A stretch of 36,973 nucleotides of DNA from Candidatus Methanorudis spinitermitis (GTDB lineage: Archaea; Methanobacteriota; Methanobacteria; Methanobacteriales; Methanobacteriaceae), in NCBI GenBank assembly GCA_031286225.1, contig JAITUQ010000014.1, positions 1-36,973 of the forward strand, given 5' to 3'. This document shows positions 1-8,688 of this stretch, piece after piece. The position numbers and the translations under genes were made by a program. Under the pieces are notes generated by a model, which worked only from the letters and a program-made list of their open reading frames with translations, was not told the DNA's origin and made no database searches. The stretch's first letter is position 1. The number at the start of each line of letters is the position of its first letter.

Positions 1-105
1 AAAAAAACAACAATACTACATGTATTTTTAGCAGGAATGCTCACAACACTAGGCTACAACAAAAAAACAGACCTACAAAAGCTCTCAGAATCTCGAAAAA
101 AATAG
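1..105 (+). CDS. C-terminal end of an unidentified protein, possibly a transposase (5' truncated by window edge)
   Basis: The frame is open from base 1 to a TAG at 103-105, giving 34 residues that include VFLAGMLTTLGY and a basic Lys/Arg-rich tail. The start lies outside the window. The segment resembles a second fragment at 7075-7179 on the minus strand: both have a KKT start, VFLAG, then TxxxG[FY] and a basic tail, and they share 16 identical bases (22-37 in this copy). A short element present as two scattered, eroded copies points to a mobile element, and the basic tail would suit a transposase C-terminus. That identity is inferred and no catalytic motif is in view. Confidence 0.4.
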   Translation, partial: KKTTILHVFLAGMLTTLGYNKKTDLQKLSESRKK

Positions 106-271
106 GACCCTAAATATTTAATTAAATCTAATTTAAAAGATTTTAAACAATTTAATAATTATCATCATTTTCAAATCAATGGTCGAATACTATAAATATA
201 AAAATAGATAATATGAAAAATAAGTTCTCTTTAATTATTTTAATAAAATTTAAAGAAATATTTACCTGTTT

Positions 272-2572
272 TTAAAAAACTACAGTTTCTATATCTCCAG
301 AAAAGTTTTTCCAACATTCAAAATCTTTTGTGTGATAAATTTTAACATTTGGAGAATTTGGAGCAATATTATCTTCCATTGATGGTTTACTTCCTAAGAA
401 ATACTTTTTTTGCAAAGAATCGCATCTATCAAAAGCCCAATTCCCAATAGTTTCAAGAGTATCTGGGAAAAATAATTCTTTCAGTCCTTTACATCCCCAA
501 AATGCAAAAGGTCCTATAGTCTCAAGAGAATCTGGGAAAATAATACGATTTAACGAATAACACTCTCTAAATGCTCCTGATTCGATTGTTTCAAGATTTT
601 CAGGGAATTCAATTTTCATCAAGCTATGGCATCCGCTAAAAACTCGAGAATTAAAGGTTGAAAGGTCATCTGAAAATACAACTTCTTTTAAGCCAGTACA
701 ATCGCTAAATGCCATTTTTCCAATATTATTTAAACCGTAAGAAAAAGTAATCTTAGTTAATCCACTACATTTATTAAATGCTTGACTTCCAACATTTTTA
801 AGACCTATTGGAAAAGTAATTTCCTTTAAATTTGAACAATTTTTAAATGTGGATTTTCCAATACTTTTTAAACCTTCAAGAAAAACTATATTAGATAAAA
901 ACCTACAATTTTCAAAAGCATGATCCCCAATAATTTCTAAACTCTCAGGAAAAGAAACATCAGCTAACAGCCTACAATTCTCAAAAGCATAATCCCCAAT
1001 ATTTTTTAAATCTGAAGGAAAGATAATTCTTGTTAAAGCACAGCAATTACTAAAACTTTTATTTTTAATAGTCTCAAGACTTCCATGAAAAGTTACTGAT
1101 GCTAAGTAGTTACAGTTGTTAAATATCCCAAATCCAATGTTTTCAAGACTATGTGGTAAATCAACCTCTTTTATTCCACTGCAACCATCAAAAGCATGAT
1201 CACCAATGTTTAAAAGATTATCAGAGAAAACAACATTAGTCAACCCACTACAATAACTAAATGCTCTTATTCCAATACTTTTAAGTCCTTTTGAAAAAGA
1301 TATATTAGATAATCCACTGCAATTTTCAAAAGCATGATCACCAATAATTTCTAAACTTTCAGGAAAAGAAACACCAGCTAAAAGCCTACAATTTTTAAAA
1401 GCATAATCCCTAATAATTTCTAATCCTTCTGGTAAAACAATTTTAGATATTAGTTTACAATTTTCAAATGCAGAAGTACCAATTGTCTCAAGACCAATTG
1501 AAAATTCAATATTAACTAAAGAACTACAACAACTAAAAGCATGTTCTCCAATAGTCACTAAACCACCAGAAAAATCAGCATTAACTAAGCTACTGCATCC
1601 ATTAAAAGCACGAGTCTCAATGGTTTCAAGGCCATTTGGAAAAATAACATTTTTTAGACCAACACAACCATCAAAAGCCCAAGAATTAATACTTACGAGC
1701 CCATCTGGAAAAACAATATCGGTTAAGCCACTACAGCCACTAAAAGCATGATCTTCAATGATTTCAAGATCATCTTGAAAAGTAACATTAGTTAAGCTAT
1801 TACACCCATAAAAAGCCCAAGAACCAATGTTTTCGAGCCCATTTGGTAAAGAAATTTCTTTTAAACTACTACATCTATTAAAAGTCCAATCTTCAATAGT
1901 CTCAAGTCTATCTGGGAAAATAATTTCTTTCAAATTTTTACAATTATTAAATGCACTATATCCAATAATTTCAAGATTATTTGGGAGATTAACTCTTTCT
2001 AAATTAATACAATTGCTAAATGATTTATCACCAATAATTTCAAGATTACTTGGAAAAATAACATTATTTAAATTTTCACAGTCATTAAATGAGCAATCAC
2101 CAATATTTTTAAGAGCATCAGGAAAATCTAATTCAATTAAGTTATAACACCCATCAAAAGCATGACCTCCAATAATTTCAAGCCTCTCAGAGAAAATAAT
2201 CTTGGATAAGCTATAACAATTTTTAAACGCATAAGCTTGCAGTTTTTCAAGACCATTTGGTATGATTATACTGTCTAAATTGTAACAATTTTCAAATACA
2301 TGTGTTCCCATAGTTTTAAGTCCTATTGGTAAGGAGACACTTTCTAAATCTTGGCAATTTTTAAAAGCACACGACCCTATGCTTTCAATTTTTCCAGAAC
2401 AAATAACCTCTTTTAATCCTGTACTACCTTCAAATGCATTATCCCCTATAGCCACTATTAATTTTTTTGAAATAAAACCCAATTTTTCTGGAATAACTAC
2501 TTTTTCTTTATTTCCCATGTAATCTACGATTTTATATCCATTTTTGGCTTTTTCTAATTTAAAGTCACCCAT
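272..2572 (-). CDS. BspA-type leucine-rich-repeat protein (LRR_5 family), 30 tandem 23-residue units
   Basis: This 766-residue protein is almost entirely repeats. After a 41-residue N-terminal cap come 29 units of exactly 23 residues and a 30th unit that runs into a 58-residue C-terminal segment. The unit pattern is IGxxAFxxCxxLxxIxFPxxLET, typical of BspA/Treponema LRR_5 proteins, which usually mediate binding or adhesion. Nearly every unit keeps a Cys at position 9. No signal peptide, membrane segment or wall-anchor domain is visible, which is odd for an adhesin, so it may act inside the cell or leave by an unrecognised route. The ATG at 2572 follows a good ribosome-binding site (GGTGGAG, 6 nt upstream). 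Units 16-17 and 22-23 are nearly identical, a recent internal duplication. Neighbours give no functional hint. The family call is secure; the role is not. Confidence 0.9.
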   Translation of the reverse strand: MGDFKLEKAKNGYKIVDYMGNKEKVVIPEKLGFISKKLIVAIGDNAFEGSTGLKEVICSGKIESIGSCAFKNCQDLESVSLPIGLKTMGTHVFENCYNLDSIIIPNGLEKLQAYAFKNCYSLSKIIFSERLEIIGGHAFDGCYNLIELDFPDALKNIGDCSFNDCENLNNVIFPSNLEIIGDKSFSNCINLERVNLPNNLEIIGYSAFNNCKNLKEIIFPDRLETIEDWTFNRCSSLKEISLPNGLENIGSWAFYGCNSLTNVTFQDDLEIIEDHAFSGCSGLTDIVFPDGLVSINSWAFDGCVGLKNVIFPNGLETIETRAFNGCSSLVNADFSGGLVTIGEHAFSCCSSLVNIEFSIGLETIGTSAFENCKLISKIVLPEGLEIIRDYAFKNCRLLAGVSFPESLEIIGDHAFENCSGLSNISFSKGLKSIGIRAFSYCSGLTNVVFSDNLLNIGDHAFDGCSGIKEVDLPHSLENIGFGIFNNCNYLASVTFHGSLETIKNKSFSNCCALTRIIFPSDLKNIGDYAFENCRLLADVSFPESLEIIGDHAFENCRFLSNIVFLEGLKSIGKSTFKNCSNLKEITFPIGLKNVGSQAFNKCSGLTKITFSYGLNNIGKMAFSDCTGLKEVVFSDDLSTFNSRVFSGCHSLMKIEFPENLETIESGAFRECYSLNRIIFPDSLETIGPFAFWGCKGLKELFFPDTLETIGNWAFDRCDSLQKKYFLGSKPSMEDNIAPNSPNVKIYHTKDFECWKNFSGDIETVVF

Positions 2573-3211
2573 TTAAAACTCCACCATAAACCCCATATTA
2601 AACATTTTCATGAACAAATAATATGTCGCCATAAATAGCTTGTCGAATTTCTTTCATTTGAGTAAATCAAAATTTGATTTAAAAATTTCAAATAGTTTTC
2701 TAATTAAATAACAACTATGAACAAGCTTTAATTATGATTAACATAACATTCAATTGACATCATTGTTCCATGCCCTTAAAACTATTAGAATACATATGAA
2801 AACGAAAGAATAGTCCACAATGTTACGAACGAGTATAATATATAGATAATGATTTAAATTTAAAAGCATATAATATTTACTAATTCTTTTTAAAAAATAA
2901 ATAATGAGTTAAAGCATATTTGTGAAATGTTAGTATATTTATTAAAGATTAAAACTTTTATTAAACAGTTTTAATAATTTCAAAAGTGTAAATCTAAAAA
3001 ACCTAAAATGAAACTGTTCAATAATAAAATGATTTTTAAAAAATCTGAATTTTTTTGAAAAATCTTCAATAAAAAGGCATTATATTAAACAAATCAATGT
3101 TTTTCAATTCTTTTTATCCACAAAAATTAATTAGTGGGCACTCCCAAAATAAGTCATTTGCTTAAAATAAGTCATTTGCTTAATCAATATAATTAATTAA
3201 AATAGCTATTC
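2573..3211. other. Non-coding spacer, AT-rich
   Basis: This spacer lies between the LRR gene and mtnA, both on the minus strand, so it should hold the LRR promoter and the mtnA 3' end. I see no gene or convincing RNA. It contains one perfect 18-bp tandem repeat (listed separately) and several TATA-like AT stretches that cannot be told apart from background. Confidence 0.6.
3146..3181. repeat. Perfect tandem repeat, 2 x 18 bp
   Basis: The 18-mer AAAATAAGTCATTTGCTT occurs twice head to tail (3146-3163 and 3164-3181), ending 30 bp downstream of the mtnA stop codon. It contains no obvious inverted symmetry. It could be slippage or a tandem binding site. Confidence 0.85.
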
Positions 3212-4171
3212 CTATATTAATTTTTGAAAAAATTCCTTAAATTTTTCAGGATTAATAATTCCTTTTTCAGAAATAATCCCTGCAATCAAGTCACTGGGAA
3301 CAATATCAAAAGCAGGATTTATAACTTCAGTTCCCTTTGGACAGATCCTAGATCCACCATAATGAGTTACTTCCTCTGGACCTCTTTCTTCTATCTCTGT
3401 ACTATAAATAGAAATATCAAAATCAAATGTACTTAATGGTGCAGCTACATAGAAAGGGACGTGAAATCGTTTAGCAGCTAATGCAACCATAAGTGAACCA
3501 ATTTTATTAGCTATTCCATCATTAGCTACTCTATCTGCCCCAATAATGACTTTATCAATCTTACCTTGCTGCATTAAGTATCCACTAGCTACATCTGGAA
3601 TGAGTTTTACTGGAATATTTTCTTTTTGCATTTCCCAAACACTAAGTCTTGCACCTTGACCTAATGGGCGAGTTTCATCACAAACAACATTTATGTCTTT
3701 TCCTTGATGAAATGCTGATCTTACAACACCTAAAGCAGTTCCATAATCAACACAAGCAAGAGCACCAGCATTACAATGAGTTAAAATAACATCACCATCA
3801 AGAATGATTTCACTACCATATCTGCCAATAGCTAAGTTAGTTTCAATATCTTCCTCATACATTGTTAATGCTTCTTCAACAGGATTATTTGACGCTAAAA
3901 CTCTATCAACTGCCCAAAATAAATTAATAGCCGTTGGTCTTGAAGATTTTATTTCATTAGCTACTTTTTCTAAATTTTCATCTCTAAGGTAAGCTAATGC
4001 CATTGCAAAAGCTGCAGCTACTCCAATGGCTGGTGCACCACGAACAACCATTGTTTTAATAGCTACAATTACATCCCTATATGTATTACATGTAAAATAA
4101 GCTAGCTCATCAGGTAGTTTTGTTTGATCAATAAGAATTAGCTTATTATCTTTCCATTCCATTGTTTTCAT
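3212..4171 (-). CDS. mtnA: S-methyl-5-thioribose-1-phosphate isomerase family (MtnA / aIF2B-like)
   Basis: The product (319 residues) belongs to the MtnA branch of the eIF2B-alpha/beta/delta-like isomerases, which convert 5-methylthioribose-1-phosphate, or in methanogens the related 5-deoxyribose-1-phosphate, from aldose to ketose in salvage of S-adenosylmethionine by-products. Visible signatures are the phosphate-binding VVRGAPAIG (42-50), the catalytic Cys133 in THCNAGALAC and the catalytic Asp213 in IIGADRVANDG. The 80-residue Cys-Asp spacing equals that of characterised bacterial MtnA (Cys160/Asp240). The C-terminal half is well conserved and the length fits a slightly short MtnA. It stands alone: no other methionine-salvage gene is in the window. 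The start is the first ATG; an ATG three codons later is possible. The family call is firm; whether the in vivo substrate is the methylthio or the deoxy sugar is open. Confidence 0.9.
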   Translation of the reverse strand: MKTMEWKDNKLILIDQTKLPDELAYFTCNTYRDVIVAIKTMVVRGAPAIGVAAAFAMALAYLRDENLEKVANEIKSSRPTAINLFWAVDRVLASNNPVEEALTMYEEDIETNLAIGRYGSEIILDGDVILTHCNAGALACVDYGTALGVVRSAFHQGKDINVVCDETRPLGQGARLSVWEMQKENIPVKLIPDVASGYLMQQGKIDKVIIGADRVANDGIANKIGSLMVALAAKRFHVPFYVAAPLSTFDFDISIYSTEIEERGPEEVTHYGGSRICPKGTEVINPAFDIVPSDLIAGIISEKGIINPEKFKEFFQKLI

Positions 4172-4561
4172 GAAAATCCCTTAATTTAAGTTTAAATGTT
4201 GAATAATGGCAAAATAATATTTAAATTATATTTTTTTATTATCTAAAATTTATTTGATTATTTTAATAAGAGTTAAGTATCAATTTATTGATAAAAATAA
4301 ATATCAATAGTATATTCAACTTTTAATAAATATTTTGTCAATAAAATGTTTTATATTAAAATGAAATATTCAAAATATGTTTACCCTAGGAAAAAATAAA
4401 ACTAAAAAATAGAAAGGATTTAAATTTAAAAACGAGAAGATGTTAAGTTAATAAGAAAAGAATAATAGGATAATATAAACTACAAAGAATAGTTTACATC
4501 AAAGATATCTAACATAAAATATTAACAAATTTGTAATATAATTTTTATAATGAATAATAAT
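4172..4561. other. Non-coding spacer carrying the 3' flank of a duplicated unit
   Basis: No gene seen. Bases about 4207-4350 match 5872-6008 with few differences, so this is the downstream flank of the duplicated secreted-protein gene. About 210 bp separate this flank from the stop at 4562, whereas in the other copy the flank abuts the stop. Confidence 0.7.
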
Positions 4562-5368
4562 TTAAGTTAAACCTTCTGTTTCAAGCTTTTTTTTATAAAC
4601 CTTTAAGTAATATTGTTTTGGACTCAAATTAGTCTTTACATATTTATGGTTACTCGATACAGATTCACCTGAACCAACTATATGTGGATATAAACTAATT
4701 CTCAATTTTTCCTTGTTATATTTATCAATGCGAACATCTTGACCACTAAATATGACAGCAACTGTTGTTGTTTCATTCTTATTTAAGTCAGTATATTTTT
4801 TCAATATTTCTATAGATGAAGTTTTACTATAATAGTAAACTTTCCAATTCATTTTATATCGTTTAATTATTGTTTTATTGTTTATAAAACTAGTGCCTGT
4901 TCTATTAAAATATCTAACCTCATTGTATCTAAGGGTTCCTTTATTTAATATTGAATTTTTAGTAATTTTACTTATTTGTGGTCTTAATTTACTCCAATAA
5001 TACTTATCCGTGTTAAATTTAGTTTTAATTATCTTATTCTTGGGTAATTTCATTGGTGATGAATATTTTACAATATTCATCTTATCCTTACTTGTTTTTT
5101 CAAGTATAATATGCAAATAACCTTTATTTTTTTTATTTTTCATAGAGTTATATGTAATATACACAAACCTTTTATCATTTTTCATTAATTTTTCAGCTTT
5201 CCAATTGATTTTGTATTTTTCATTATTAAATTGGATTACTTTTGTCCCAGAATCAATTTTCTTTGTTGGTTCATACATTACAGCAGATGATGTTGAAATA
5301 AATAGAAAAAAAACAGTTATTAAAAGAGTCAAGCAAAAAATCTTTTTAATATATTTGTTTTTATACAT
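4562..5368 (-). CDS. Secreted hypothetical protein, paralogue A
   Basis: This 268-residue protein of unknown function begins with a Sec signal peptide (basic MYKNKYIKK, then a hydrophobic core to about residue 28, likely cut after SSA). The mature part is Lys/Tyr/Ser-rich and lacks cysteines, as expected for an extracellular methanogen protein. No catalytic motif or known domain is recognisable. Its closest relative is the neighbouring gene at 6015-6881; shared blocks include KKIDSG, INWK, TDKYYWSKLRPQI, YKMNWKV and SLSPKQYYL (NLSPKQYYL here). Start: ATG at 5368 after GAGGAATAAA. The C-terminus ends shortly after the KKKLE block and is shorter than that of paralogue B. A cell-surface or envelope role is inferred only from the signal peptide. 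Confidence 0.8.
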   Translation of the reverse strand: MYKNKYIKKIFCLTLLITVFFLFISTSSAVMYEPTKKIDSGTKVIQFNNEKYKINWKAEKLMKNDKRFVYITYNSMKNKKNKGYLHIILEKTSKDKMNIVKYSSPMKLPKNKIIKTKFNTDKYYWSKLRPQISKITKNSILNKGTLRYNEVRYFNRTGTSFINNKTIIKRYKMNWKVYYYSKTSSIEILKKYTDLNKNETTTVAVIFSGQDVRIDKYNKEKLRISLYPHIVGSGESVSSNHKYVKTNLSPKQYYLKVYKKKLETEGLT

Positions 5369-6014
5369 TTTATTCCTCTATTTATGAAAATATTATATTT
5401 AATTTATTTTAAATCTATTTTAATAATATATTTATTTTATATTAAATCAAGGTGTCTGTTTTATGTGAAAAAGTGGAGAGAGTATTGTGCTTATTTAATA
5501 TGTTTAGAAGCAGTGTTGTATTGATTTTCTAAAAGTACAAACGATTTCAACCATGATTTTTATAATTCTGTGTTAAAATCTATGAAACTTGATTTAAATG
5601 GTTTTTTACAAGCCAATCATTAATTTTTTAAAAATCAATTGCAAAATCTTTGAATTTTGATTTGAATGATTTTCTGCAAAGTAAATTTTTAGCTAATGTT
5701 AGTTATTAATTTTTCATTATTATCAAAATCAAAAACTTAATCTTCAGAATTCTAACTTTAAAAAGATATACAAATTGTACTTTTATAAAACAAACACACA
5801 ATGAACTCCAAACATAGCTAATAACACATCACACACTTTCAATTTTTTCCAATTATCAGACACATTGAAATTAACATTTAAAATTATATTTTTTTTATTA
5901 TTTTAAATTTGTTTAATTATTTTAAATAAAAATTAAGTATTAATTTATTAATAAAAATAAGTATTAAAAATATATTCAACTTTTAATAAGTATTTTATCA
6001 ATAAAATGATTACC
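5369..6014. other. Non-coding spacer between the paralogues
   Basis: No gene seen. It holds the promoter region of paralogue A and the duplicated 3' flank of paralogue B (5872-6008). The middle (5580-5700) contains two imperfect copies of a GATTTRAATGRTTTT-like segment, probably chance in this base composition. Confidence 0.55.
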
Positions 6015-6881
6015 TTAGAACATTACCGTCAGTGGTGCATATGTAAAAGGAGATTCTTTTTCAAGCTTTTTTTTATATATTTCTAAGTAGTATTGCTTTG
6101 GACTTAAGCTAGTTTTTACATATTTAGAATTCAATAAATAGTTGAGTGTATCCCAGCTATTTTTACGAGCATAGCTCCTATTATGAGTATATATACCAAT
6201 TCTCAATCTTTTTTTGCTAACTTTACTAATATATATATCCTCATCCGCAGATACATTATAATCTATATTCTTAGTTAAGTCTATATATCTTTTTGATATT
6301 CGTATAGCTGATGTTTTATCTAAATAATGAACTTTCCAATTCATTTTATATTGTTTAGTTAATGTTTCATTACTTTTAGAATTATTGATTGTTTTATTAT
6401 GGTATCTAATTTCATTGTATCGGATAGTTTCTTTCTTTAATATGGAATCTTTAGTAATTTGAATTATTTGTGGTCTTAATTTACTCCAATAATACTTATC
6501 TGTATTCATTTTAGTTTTTTTTGTATTATAAGTAGAAAAACCCATGAATGGTCCATATTTACTCTTACTATAATGTTTATCAATCCACATCACATTTTTA
6601 CTATATTTATAAAATGAAATGTGTAAATAGTTATTTTTTCCTTGATTTTTCATAGATTTATAAGCAATAGTCAAATATTTTCTATCAGATTCAATTACTT
6701 TATCAGTTTTCCAATTAATTATATATTTTTCATTATTCACCGTAATTATCTCTTTTCCAGAATCAATTTTCTTTCTTGTCTCAGGTACCATATCAGCATA
6801 TGATGTTGAAATAAGTAGAAAAACAACAGTTAGTAAAAGAGTCAAGCAAATAATATTTTTAATATATTTATTTTTATACAT
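6015..6881 (-). CDS. Secreted hypothetical protein, paralogue B
   Basis: This 288-residue protein is a paralogue of the product of 4562-5368. It has the same signal peptide type (residues 1-29, cleavage likely after SYA), the same central TDKYYWSKLRPQI block and the same SLSPKQYYL near the C-terminus. It differs by insertions in the middle (around KYGPFMGF and the NSWDTLNYLLNSKY stretch) and by a C-terminal tail, SPFTYAPLTVMF. That tail appears to come from an indel that brought the gene end to within a few bases of the conserved downstream flank. The start has the same GAGGAATAAA site. No domain or function is recognisable. The pair may be diverging surface proteins. Confidence 0.8.
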   Translation of the reverse strand: MYKNKYIKNIICLTLLLTVVFLLISTSYADMVPETRKKIDSGKEIITVNNEKYIINWKTDKVIESDRKYLTIAYKSMKNQGKNNYLHISFYKYSKNVMWIDKHYSKSKYGPFMGFSTYNTKKTKMNTDKYYWSKLRPQIIQITKDSILKKETIRYNEIRYHNKTINNSKSNETLTKQYKMNWKVHYLDKTSAIRISKRYIDLTKNIDYNVSADEDIYISKVSKKRLRIGIYTHNRSYARKNSWDTLNYLLNSKYVKTSLSPKQYYLEIYKKKLEKESPFTYAPLTVMF

Positions 6882-7656
6882 TTTATTCCTCTATTTATAA
6901 AAATTTTATATTCAATTTATCTTCATGCCCATATTATTTATATACTTATCTTATAAATTTACAATATAATAGATTTAAAAAAAAACTATCAATATTGTAT
7001 AAATATAGTTTATTCAACCATAGTATATAATAATTTGGATTAATCCAATTATAGAATATTATGACGTTATATTTTTCACATTTCAGTAAACTGCTGTATT
7101 TCTTTTTTGTTCTGAATCCACAGGATGTGAAAAATCCTGCTAAAAATACATTCAAATGCGTCTTTTTATTAATAAATTCTTAGATATAATAATGTATTCT
7201 TCTCAATTATAAGATTTACTTGAGTATTGTTAAAATCATCGAATTTGCTCTTGTTCCTTTGTATTTTTTTCAATTTTTCATCAATTCCATAAATTTTTGA
7301 GTTAATGCTCTATAAAATTTTTTTTCTACTTTATCCTGTAAAACAGCTTAATGAATATGGAACATTACCAAAAACTTTTTTTTAATAAATTTTTACCATT
7401 TGGAAATAATAAAACAATGGATTCATAGTTTACTATTGTTATTTGATAGTTTTCCTTATTGAAATATCTTTTATCAAAGACTAATGATTTAAAATACCCT
7501 AAAAACAAATTAAAACTTATAAAAAATGTACTTTTAAAAATAAAAAAGAATTGAATATAAAAATGGGAAAAATAAGTTAGAACAAAACACAAAAAAATAA
7601 GAAAAAACATAGCACCATAATAATTTTAGAAAATTAAATAAAAAATAAAGAAAAAA
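6882..7656. other. Gene-poor region with degraded coding remains
   Basis: No intact gene with a ribosome-binding site is seen. Read on the minus strand it contains short stretches of protein-like sequence in different frames: 7380-7500 (SLVFDKRYFNKEN, then LLFPNGKNL), about 7230-7320 (ALTQKFMELMKN, stop, KKYKGTRANSMILTIL) and 7075-7179 (VFLAGFFTSCGF). Together they suggest one eroded gene, possibly a transposase. Confidence 0.45.
7075..7179 (-). pseudogene. Eroded fragment related to the partial protein at 1-105 (possible transposase C-terminus)
   Basis: The frame upstream is closed by a stop at 7180-7182. The readable segment gives NKKTHLNVFLAGFFTSCGF and a basic RTKKK stretch, matching the window-start fragment (KKT, VFLAG, TxxxGY, basic tail). 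Downstream the frame drifts into low-complexity Tyr/Asn/Ile sequence, so this is a remnant, not a gene. The transposase identity is an inference. Confidence 0.4.
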
Positions 7657-8523
7657 TTAATAATGACTTGCAGGAGTCATACCTAAATGCTTATCTTCTG
7701 ATTTTTTACCAGGAATTCCATAAGCATCTGCTCTACATTGAGTACAAGCTCTAAAAACAGGCAAAATTTCTTCAACTTCATCTCTCACTTTTTCAATTTC
7801 AGCACATCCTGGTCTGTGATAATCTTTCATTTTATTCAATGGTATGAGAGGTAAAACATTCATTAGTGAAGCTCCTCTTTTTTTAACCTCTTTAGCTATT
7901 TTTACAATATGTTTATCATTTAATCCTGGAATCAAAACACTATTAACCTTAATGACTATTCCAAGATTAGCTGATTTTTCAATTCCTTCAAGCTGATTTT
8001 TTATAAGGATTTCAGCTGCTTCTTTTCCTTTGTAAATTTTCCCTTTATAATTGATGAAAGTATAAATATCTTTAGCTATTTCTGGATCAATAGCATTAAC
8101 AGTTACAGTTACTGTATTTACCCCAATTTCTGCGAGTTTTTCAGCATAATCTGGAAGTAGAAGTCCATTGGTACTCATACATTTAATAAGGTCAGGATTA
8201 CTTTTATCTAATTTTTTGAAAAAATCAAAAGTAGCTTCATTAGCTAATGAATCACCAGGACCAGCTACTCCAACAACAGAAATTGGACCTTCACTAGTTA
8301 CCTCTTCAACATGTTTTATTGCATCATCTGCATTCATAACACAAGAAGCTACTCCAGGCCTATTTTCATCTTGGTTAATGTCTCTTGTACAGAAATTGCA
8401 ATAAATATTACATTTGGGAGCTATTGGAACATGAGCTCTACCAACTTTATCATGCATTTTTTCATTAAAACAAGGATGAGCTTTAGTTATATGAGCAAAT
8501 CTAGAGCCTTGATATTTTTCCAT
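7657..8523 (-). CDS. nifB: NifB, radical-SAM cofactor maturase (stand-alone, without NifX domain)
   Basis: The product (288 residues) is a radical S-adenosylmethionine enzyme. NifB fuses two [4Fe-4S] units and inserts carbide and sulfide to make the [8Fe-9S-C] precursor of the nitrogenase cofactor. Visible: His-Pro-Cys at 16-18, the radical-SAM triad Cys38/Cys42/Cys45 in CNIYCNFC, GVAGPGD (the glycine-rich SAM-binding strand), and the C-terminal CTQCRADAYGIPG with two further Cys (260 and 263). It lacks the NifX-like C-terminal domain of many bacterial NifBs, as in other methanogens. The start is the ATG at 8523 behind GAGGTG; a GTG two codons earlier lies inside that site. No nif structural genes are in the window. 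Instead it sits 165 bp downstream of mmp17 on the same strand, which suggests a role in methyl-coenzyme M reductase activation. Confidence 0.92.
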   Translation of the reverse strand: MEKYQGSRFAHITKAHPCFNEKMHDKVGRAHVPIAPKCNIYCNFCTRDINQDENRPGVASCVMNADDAIKHVEEVTSEGPISVVGVAGPGDSLANEATFDFFKKLDKSNPDLIKCMSTNGLLLPDYAEKLAEIGVNTVTVTVNAIDPEIAKDIYTFINYKGKIYKGKEAAEILIKNQLEGIEKSANLGIVIKVNSVLIPGLNDKHIVKIAKEVKKRGASLMNVLPLIPLNKMKDYHRPGCAEIEKVRDEVEEILPVFRACTQCRADAYGIPGKKSEDKHLGMTPASHY

Positions 8524-8688
8524 TTTCACACCTCAATTTCTAATAAATCTAATAAGTTATTAAACTTAGCTATTTTTATTTATAAATTCATAATATGTTC
8601 AATGAAATTTAGATATTTATAGCTATTTTTACCAATAATAGCATTTTATACTCTATTTATAGTAAGTTATATCTATTTATAATAATTA

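Larger units (their letters stand above)
4207..6910. repeat. Tandem duplication of a secreted-protein gene with both flanks (two diverged copies)
   Basis: Copy A spans about 4207-5395 and copy B about 5872-6910. Similarity covers the upstream ribosome-binding site and leader (identical for about 25 bases before each ATG), the coding sequence, and a downstream stretch that includes ATATTCAACTTTTAATAA in both copies. The duplication is therefore of DNA including its regulatory region, followed by divergence and an indel at the 3' end of copy B. Boundaries are approximate, judged by eye. Confidence 0.75.

Noticed and set aside
1827..2147. Plus-strand frame inside the LRR gene
   Set aside because: Antisense shadow produced by the 69-bp periodicity of the repeats.
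6946..7155. 69-codon minus-strand frame read as a gene
   Set aside because: Only the first third resembles protein; the frame is closed just upstream and the rest is drift. Listed as a remnant instead.
7365..7610. 81-codon minus-strand frame
   Set aside because: The N-terminal half is Phe-rich read-through of AT sequence. Only 7380-7500 looks like a decayed coding piece; no start signal.
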